Of a stretch of 64,000 nt of DNA, positions 59,830 through 64,000 are shown piece by piece; position 1 is the stretch's first letter, and each line of letters starts with the position of its first letter. Below the pieces are notes generated by a model. It searched no databases, had not been told where the DNA came from, and worked only from the letters and a program-made list of their open reading frames with translations. The stretch spans positions 186,001 to 250,000 of the forward strand of contig JACKAN010000001.1 of the NCBI GenBank assembly GCA_020635055.1. Reading direction: 5' to 3'. The DNA is from Pseudobdellovibrionaceae bacterium. GTDB lineage: Bacteria > Bdellovibrionota > Bdellovibrionia > Bdellovibrionales > UBA1609. Position numbers and translations under genes: made by a program.

Positions 59830-61362
59830 ATGAATCAACAACAATTATTTTCCCCAGTTCCCCGTCATAAACTCGAGTCACTGTCTAAAGAAGAGATGCT
59901 TGAGTTTATTGATCTGCAAGGGCGAGTTATAGATACAATCAATAAAGATAATGATCGTTTGAGGGTTGCCAATAACGAGCTCAAACAAAAAACTTTATAT
60001 ATAGAAGAGCAGTACATCACGATAAAGAATAAATTTTTTGGCAAGAGTTCAGAAAAGCAAGCAAGTGCTGAAGACAAGAGAAAGCATCAAAATAAAAACC
60101 GCAAGAAGAAAAAGAAAGTTCAACTTCCGTCCCTTCGTTATTCGGATGCGCCACTTATTGAGCGCGAAGTAGAGTTACAAGATTTACCTAGCTGTAAGTG
60201 CTGTGGAACAGAGATGAAAGACTCAGGGATGACAGAAAACAGTGAATTTATAACAGTTATTCCCTCTCAATATGTAGTTATCCGTCAGAAGCGCCATAAA
60301 TATAGATGTGGTAAGTGCCATGGGGATATAGTAACAGCGCCCGCCCCTCCGAGAATAAAGCCCGGTTCAAGTTACAGTGATGATATGATTATAGATGTAG
60401 CGGTGAGTAAGTACTGTGATCTTATTCCCGTGGAGCGTTATGTGGGCATGGCTAAGAGAAATGGTTTATTAGACTTACCCCCACAAAGTTTAATAGAGTT
60501 AACACATGTATTGGCCGATTTTACAAAGGGTGCCTACGATAAATTAAAAAAAGAAGTTAGTTCAGAGAAAGTTCTTCACGCCGATGAGACACCTCATCGG
60601 ATGTTAGAGAGGAATTACAATAAAAGTTGGTATTTGTGGGGATTTTCTACACGAATGAGCTGTTATTTTGAGATCCATGATACGAGAAGTGGTGATGTGG
60701 CCTCGAAGATTTTAAAGGACTCAGCCTGTGAGTTTTTAGTAAGTGATGTGTTCTCTGGTTATGGCAAAGCAGTAAAAGTGAGTAATGTCCACCGCAAAGC
60801 AGAAAAATTAGTTTTAATAAAAAATGTTTATTGTAATGCTCATGCCCGGAGAAAATTTAAAGACTCAGAAAATAAGTTCCCAGAAGAGGCAAAACTGTTC
60901 ATAGAGATTTATGGCAAAATCTATCGATTGAATAAAATGACGAAACGTTGGCCACATAAAACACAGCGGTTGAGAAAACTCATGTTGCCCTTATTTGAAG
61001 AAATAAAGTCAAGATCTATGGAGACGTCAGGTGGCTACTCAACAAAAAGTTCTATAGGTAAAGCAATGAGTTACTTTCTGAAAAACTATGAGGGACTTAC
61101 ATTATTTTTAGGGAATCCATTAATACCAATAGATAATAACTCCCAAGAGAGTTTACTGCGCAATCCAGTTATAGGCAGGAAAACTTGGTTAGGCACCCAC
61201 TCAAAACGAGGGGCAGAAACCAATGCGATATTGTTCTCATTAGTAGAGTCGTGCAAATTAAATAAGGTGAACCCAAGAGAATATTTTAAAAAACTGGTCC
61301 AAGATCTGCACAGTGGCAAGGAGCCCTATACCCCCAAAGATTACGCACACTTGCAAAAGTAG
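59830..61362 (+). CDS. tnpC: IS66 transposase TnpC
   Basis: The ATG at 59830 is preferred over the TTG two codons upstream. The 510-residue protein has the N-terminal coiled-coil region, a zinc finger (CKCCGTEM and YRCGKCHGD), the IS66 core with Asp in KVLHADETPHRML and Asp in LVSDVFSGYGKAV, Asn/His motif CNAHARRKF, and the terminal Glu region in DNNSQESLLRNPVIGRK. All parts are intact, so the element may be mobile. Confidence 0.93.
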   Translation: MNQQQLFSPVPRHKLESLSKEEMLEFIDLQGRVIDTINKDNDRLRVANNELKQKTLYIEEQYITIKNKFFGKSSEKQASAEDKRKHQNKNRKKKKKVQLPSLRYSDAPLIEREVELQDLPSCKCCGTEMKDSGMTENSEFITVIPSQYVVIRQKRHKYRCGKCHGDIVTAPAPPRIKPGSSYSDDMIIDVAVSKYCDLIPVERYVGMAKRNGLLDLPPQSLIELTHVLADFTKGAYDKLKKEVSSEKVLHADETPHRMLERNYNKSWYLWGFSTRMSCYFEIHDTRSGDVASKILKDSACEFLVSDVFSGYGKAVKVSNVHRKAEKLVLIKNVYCNAHARRKFKDSENKFPEEAKLFIEIYGKIYRLNKMTKRWPHKTQRLRKLMLPLFEEIKSRSMETSGGYSTKSSIGKAMSYFLKNYEGLTLFLGNPLIPIDNNSQESLLRNPVIGRKTWLGTHSKRGAETNAILFSLVESCKLNKVNPREYFKKLVQDLHSGKEPYTPKDYAHLQK

Positions 61363-61385
61363 TGTGTGTCACGTCGACGATTTAC

Positions 61386-61491
61386 CAAAGATGTGGGCTG
61401 TTAAACTCAAAATATATAGATACGTCTTCCTGGTACTGGCCAACCGAAATGAGATTGGCATCAACCACCCCCTTCTAAATAACGGAGAGGC
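61386..61491 (+). repeat. 106-bp inverted repeat, left copy
   Basis: Starting CAAAGATGTGGGCTGTTAAA and ending ACGGAGAGGC, this sequence occurs in reverse complement at 63892-63997 with one mismatch. The repeat begins exactly at the right end of IS66. It brackets 2.4 kb with an outer-membrane protein gene and IS remnants. Confidence 0.9.
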
Positions 61492-61719
61492 TATTTTTTG
61501 CTTTTTTGAAAAATGACAATTTTGGGCCATGTGAACACTCAGGGTTAAAGATCCGTTTCTGCGAAAACAAGAATATGATTGTGATTATAGGGGTTTACTA
61601 AGTTGAGTTAACCTCAGAGTTAGGCACTGTTTTTGAAGATGTATATTTTATTCGTAACTAGTCCGTATACCCTTAAAGTTGAAATAATAACTTACATTTA
61701 GTTCTTCTTGGAGGAAGAC

Positions 61720-62721
61720 ATGAGTGATTCAATAAAGATAGTTGGACTTAGTTTATCTTTTATTTTTTGTACTGTTCCAATAGCAGCTTTTGCTATCTCA
61801 AATAAGGCAGAAATCAACAAAGAGATAAGTTTGTTAGAAAGAAAAATTTTAAAACCTAAAAAAATATTTAAGCCTAGGAAACATGTAACAACAAATAGGC
61901 CTTATAAAGTAAAAAAGAAACTGCCTAGAAAATCTAAAAATCTTCCACAAAAAGTAGTTTTAGTTCAAAGTGAGTCTATTGCATCTCCGGTCATAATCAG
62001 AGAAAGTCCGGTTACTACCTATTCTATTGTAGAGCCATCAAGTAGAAAACCTTTGGGTATTAGTATATTTACATTTTACAGTATGGCGGATCATTTAAAG
62101 ACTACGAGTAATTCTGTTTATAGCAATTATTCAACAGCTAGTAATAGCCGATACTTAGTTGATTACACAGGTGAATACTCTTCTAACCCAAGTTTTGGAA
62201 TTGGTTTAGAGTACAGCAGGAAGTCACTTTTTGAATGGAGTAGAGTTGGTTTTGGATTTAGCGGTGGAGTGACCTATGATTTTAATCGCACAATTAAAAG
62301 AGAATACATACAGTCAAATAATGTAGCTTTAACTGGAACGAACATTAATAACAATTACGTATATGAAGACCCTGAGTTGGCTATAATCATGCCTTATATT
62401 AACATTAATATAAATATCAACGACGCCTATATTTTTTCAGGAGTTAACTATTCTGTTCCTCAAGAAAGCAAAGCCAACGATGAGAACTTCGAAGGGAAAA
62501 TGGGTTTTCAAATGGGTATTGGTATGCAAGTGAGTTCTTACATAGCCCTAGAAGTCAGTCACCGCTGGTTGAGCTTTGATGTAAACCCCATATTCACAGC
62601 CAATGATTACTATGTGTCGGGTTTAGATACTTACCGATTAAATACAAGTGGTTTAGGTGTGAGTGAAAAAGAAACTTTAGATTTAAATGGTTTTAACTTG
62701 GCAATTAAAGCCACATTTTAG
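61720..62721 (+). CDS. Small outer-membrane beta-barrel protein
   Basis: The ATG at 61720 follows GGAGG. The 333-residue protein has a signal peptide (about 8-28, AAFA), then a long basic, Lys/Pro-rich periplasmic segment (30-95), and about 210 residues of alternating strands ending LAIKATF with terminal Phe. It resembles OmpA-like or opacity-type eight-strand barrels but no family is certain. The gene lies between inverted repeats and is followed by a palindrome that also works as a terminator. Confidence 0.65.
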   Translation: MSDSIKIVGLSLSFIFCTVPIAAFAISNKAEINKEISLLERKILKPKKIFKPRKHVTTNRPYKVKKKLPRKSKNLPQKVVLVQSESIASPVIIRESPVTTYSIVEPSSRKPLGISIFTFYSMADHLKTTSNSVYSNYSTASNSRYLVDYTGEYSSNPSFGIGLEYSRKSLFEWSRVGFGFSGGVTYDFNRTIKREYIQSNNVALTGTNINNNYVYEDPELAIIMPYININININDAYIFSGVNYSVPQESKANDENFEGKMGFQMGIGMQVSSYIALEVSHRWLSFDVNPIFTANDYYVSGLDTYRLNTSGLGVSEKETLDLNGFNLAIKATF

Positions 62722-62754
62722 ATTAAAAAGGTACCAAGATTAAAAAGGTACCAA
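62721..62754 (+). repeat. Tandem 17-bp repeat
   Basis: GATTAAAAAGGTACCAA occurs twice in direct succession (62721-62737 and 62738-62754), starting at the last base of the preceding stop codon. The second copy is the left flank of the long palindrome, so the first may be a slippage product of it. Confidence 0.8.
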
Positions 62755-62804
62755 GTCCCTATTTACGTTTCACCGCAACGTAAATAGGGACTTGGTACCT
62801 TTTT
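62742..62804. repeat. Perfect 28-bp-stem palindrome with 7-base loop
   Basis: AAAAAGGTACCAAGTCCCTA and eight further bases pair perfectly with 62777-62804 around the loop TCACCGC. It lies just after the barrel gene and ends in a T-run, so it can terminate transcription. Perfect stems of this size with GGTACC near the outer end are also typical of REP/BIME-type elements moved by IS200-like (RAYT) transposases. Confidence 0.9.
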
Positions 62805-62864
62805 ACTATATATTTTGAATATTTTTAATGTAGTCATAGACTGTCTCTATTTCCCAGAACTGTA

Positions 62865-63235
62865 CGATTAGGCTTCTTCTGATAGAAAAAAGTTTCTAAA
62901 CGGCCGGTAAGCTTGCTTGTCCATACTAACACGGGTTACACAGTGATGTCCTCTTTTATAGATTGATTCTAAAATATTATGTGTGGTCAATGCTCGATCT
63001 AGTAACAATAATGTTTTGAATTCAAAATTTCAAGTTTAAATTTCAGCAAGTTTTTTTCGCTACCTTGCAAGCAATCCACAACAGCATGGAAAATGAACTT
63101 GCTCCGATTATGAACAGCAGCAACAAGGCGCCTATGGGGAAGATGTGCCTCAGAAGAATAGGTTCTATGTTTGTTAAAATTTTCATTAACTTGATCAGTA
63201 TCTGGAACAGCAAAACCAGAGGCATCCAGGGCACC
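62865..63235 (-). pseudogene. IS4-family transposase remnant
   Basis: Read on the minus strand, 63232 downwards encodes ALDASGFAVPDTDQVNENF, then HRRLVAAVHNRSKFIFHAV and GSEKNLLKF. After a frameshift near 63010 it continues LLLDRALTTHNILESIY... to KQAYRPFRNFF. This order (first Asp, DR motif) is that of IS4 DDE transposases. Start and Glu region are missing, and stops follow. It is decayed beyond function. Confidence 0.75.
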
Positions 63236-63891
63236 CTTTTAAAACTCATTAAACTTTAGGGAATCAATGTAGGTGGGTATGAAAAGTTGCTTTATAGCTG
63301 CCTATAGCCCTCATTCAAACAGAATGTAGAAGTTTTTGTAAACACCTTGGAAAAAGATTATGTTTATTCAAGTGTTTGCTTTGATGCCAATGGGGGATTA
63401 AAAAATACTTCCAAGTTGAATTGAAGATTAAAATAATGTTGCCCTTCACTCACGTTTTAGCATGCAGAACCCAAAAAAGTATAGAAATTAACTAACAACG
63501 CTATTTAAATCTTTGTGGGAAAAAGCAGTCTATTATTTTACTAAGATTTCAAAATAGTTAATTTATTTTGATACTTATTTTCTCAGACCTAATTCCTTGG
63601 AGATATAAATTGTTGAGCTCCAGTGACACTTAAGGGTTTAATTCTTCAAAAATTTTCTCAAAAACTTTGAGCAGCCAACACTGAGAGAATACGACCACTC
63701 TGTAATTCTAATTTTTAATTTCTAAAATTATTTGCAGGTTTTAAATCCATTTGACAAGTAGAGCGTTTCTTTTACTTTAGATACAGTTACTAACAATTTA
63801 ATTCCTTTATATTCATTAGAAACCTTTTTAAGAATTAATGAAGCGTATTGAATTTCATCCTCAACAATTCTTTCTTCTCCACTTTCAAAAT
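63236..63891. other. Non-coding stretch up to the right inverted repeat
   Basis: I see no supported gene in these 656 bases. Short frames exist but are shadows of the decayed IS4 gene or chance. The stretch is AT-rich and likely degraded accessory DNA. Confidence 0.5.
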
Positions 63892-63997
63892 GCCTCTCCG
63901 TTATTTAGAAGGGGGTGGTTGATGCCAATCTCATTTCGGGTGGCCAGTACCAGGAAGACGTATCTATATATTTTGAGTTTAACAGCCCACATCTTTG
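63892..63997 (-). repeat. 106-bp inverted repeat, right copy
   Basis: Reverse complement of 61386-61491, one mismatch (ACCCG against AACCG in the other copy). It reaches almost to the window edge; whether another IS66 copy follows cannot be seen. Confidence 0.9.
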
Positions 63998-64000
63998 TAG

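Larger units (their letters stand above)
58947..61385 (+). mobile_element. Complete IS66-family insertion sequence, 2439 bp
   Basis: The element has terminal GTAAATCGTC at 58947 and its reverse complement ending at 61385, and the tnpA-tnpB-tnpC order of IS66. IS66 usually makes an 8-bp target duplication; the flanks (ATTAGAGC and CAAAGATG) do not match, so one side may have been rearranged after insertion. Confidence 0.85.

Noticed and set aside
63043..63249. Small hydrophobic minus-strand protein
   Set aside because: It is the shifted frame of an IS4 transposase remnant, whose real frame gives the recognisable DASGFAVPDTDQ segment.
61386..63997. Composite transposon
   Set aside because: The outer repeats carry no transposase gene within the window, so mobility as a unit cannot be supported.

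Overview
The window comes from the AT-rich chromosome of a Gram-negative, two-membrane bacterium. This is shown by several predicted beta-barrel proteins ending in Phe, many exported and lipidated proteins, an ornithine-lipid-type acyltransferase fusion, SohB, and an AsmA-like protein. My best guess is a Bdellovibrionota or Oligoflexia-like lineage, based on the mix of exported hydrolases and a DUF1501/cytochrome operon. That is inference; no rRNA, tRNA or lineage-defining gene is present. Core genes include rpmG (bL33), greA, mgtE, pdxJ, gloB, pckA, methylmalonyl-CoA mutase with its MeaB GTPase, a CheW-like protein and an NrnA-like DHH phosphoesterase.

Layout. Bases 1-2411 hold a cut-off gene for an exported protein and an IS110 element with a long non-coding upstream region. 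Bases 2412-11214 carry mostly exported proteins: an aldo/keto reductase with a signal peptide, two unknown envelope proteins, a twelve-repeat FG-GAP protein, a membrane protein, a secreted PD-(D/E)XK-like nuclease and an ArsR regulator cut off from its upstream DNA by an IS5-like element (11220-12468). Bases 12877-26818 are ordinary chromosome: a ribosome-hibernation-like protein, mcm-meaB, an M23 peptidase, an exported EEP nuclease, a metallo-beta-lactamase-fold hydrolase, CheW, rpmG, a five-gene operon (pdxJ, gloB, thioredoxin-like, ParA, unknown), a porin and pckA. Bases 26854-37660 are an accessory zone. It holds a dead IS200/IS605 transposase, an HNH endonuclease gene killed by one stop codon, an IS1634-type element with a 78-bp target duplication inside a DUF1501 gene, the rest of that gene's exported cytochrome operon, and an rve-type transposase with a small coupled ORF. 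Bases 37790-58350 return to chromosome: envelope proteins, an M23 peptidase, two BFD-like [2Fe-2S] proteins, DHH phosphoesterase, mgtE, greA, an AsmA-like protein, sohB, the acyltransferase fusion, a very large exported double-AAA+/M41 protease and a TauE/SafE transporter. Bases 58351-64000 are IS debris: an ISL3-like fragment, a complete IS66, an outer-membrane protein gene bracketed by 106-bp inverted repeats, a long perfect palindrome and an IS4 remnant.

The most interesting item is the 1468-residue protein at 52905-57311. It has an export signal, a MoxR-like AAA+ module, a ClpB-like AAA+ module and an FtsH-like HEAGH metalloprotease domain in one chain. An ATP-driven protease predicted to lie outside the cytoplasm is paradoxical unless ATP is available there, for example inside a prey cell. 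The clearest mechanistic observation is the IS1634-type insertion: its ends, 14-bp inverted repeats and 78-bp target duplication can be read exactly, and the interrupted gene can be rebuilt.
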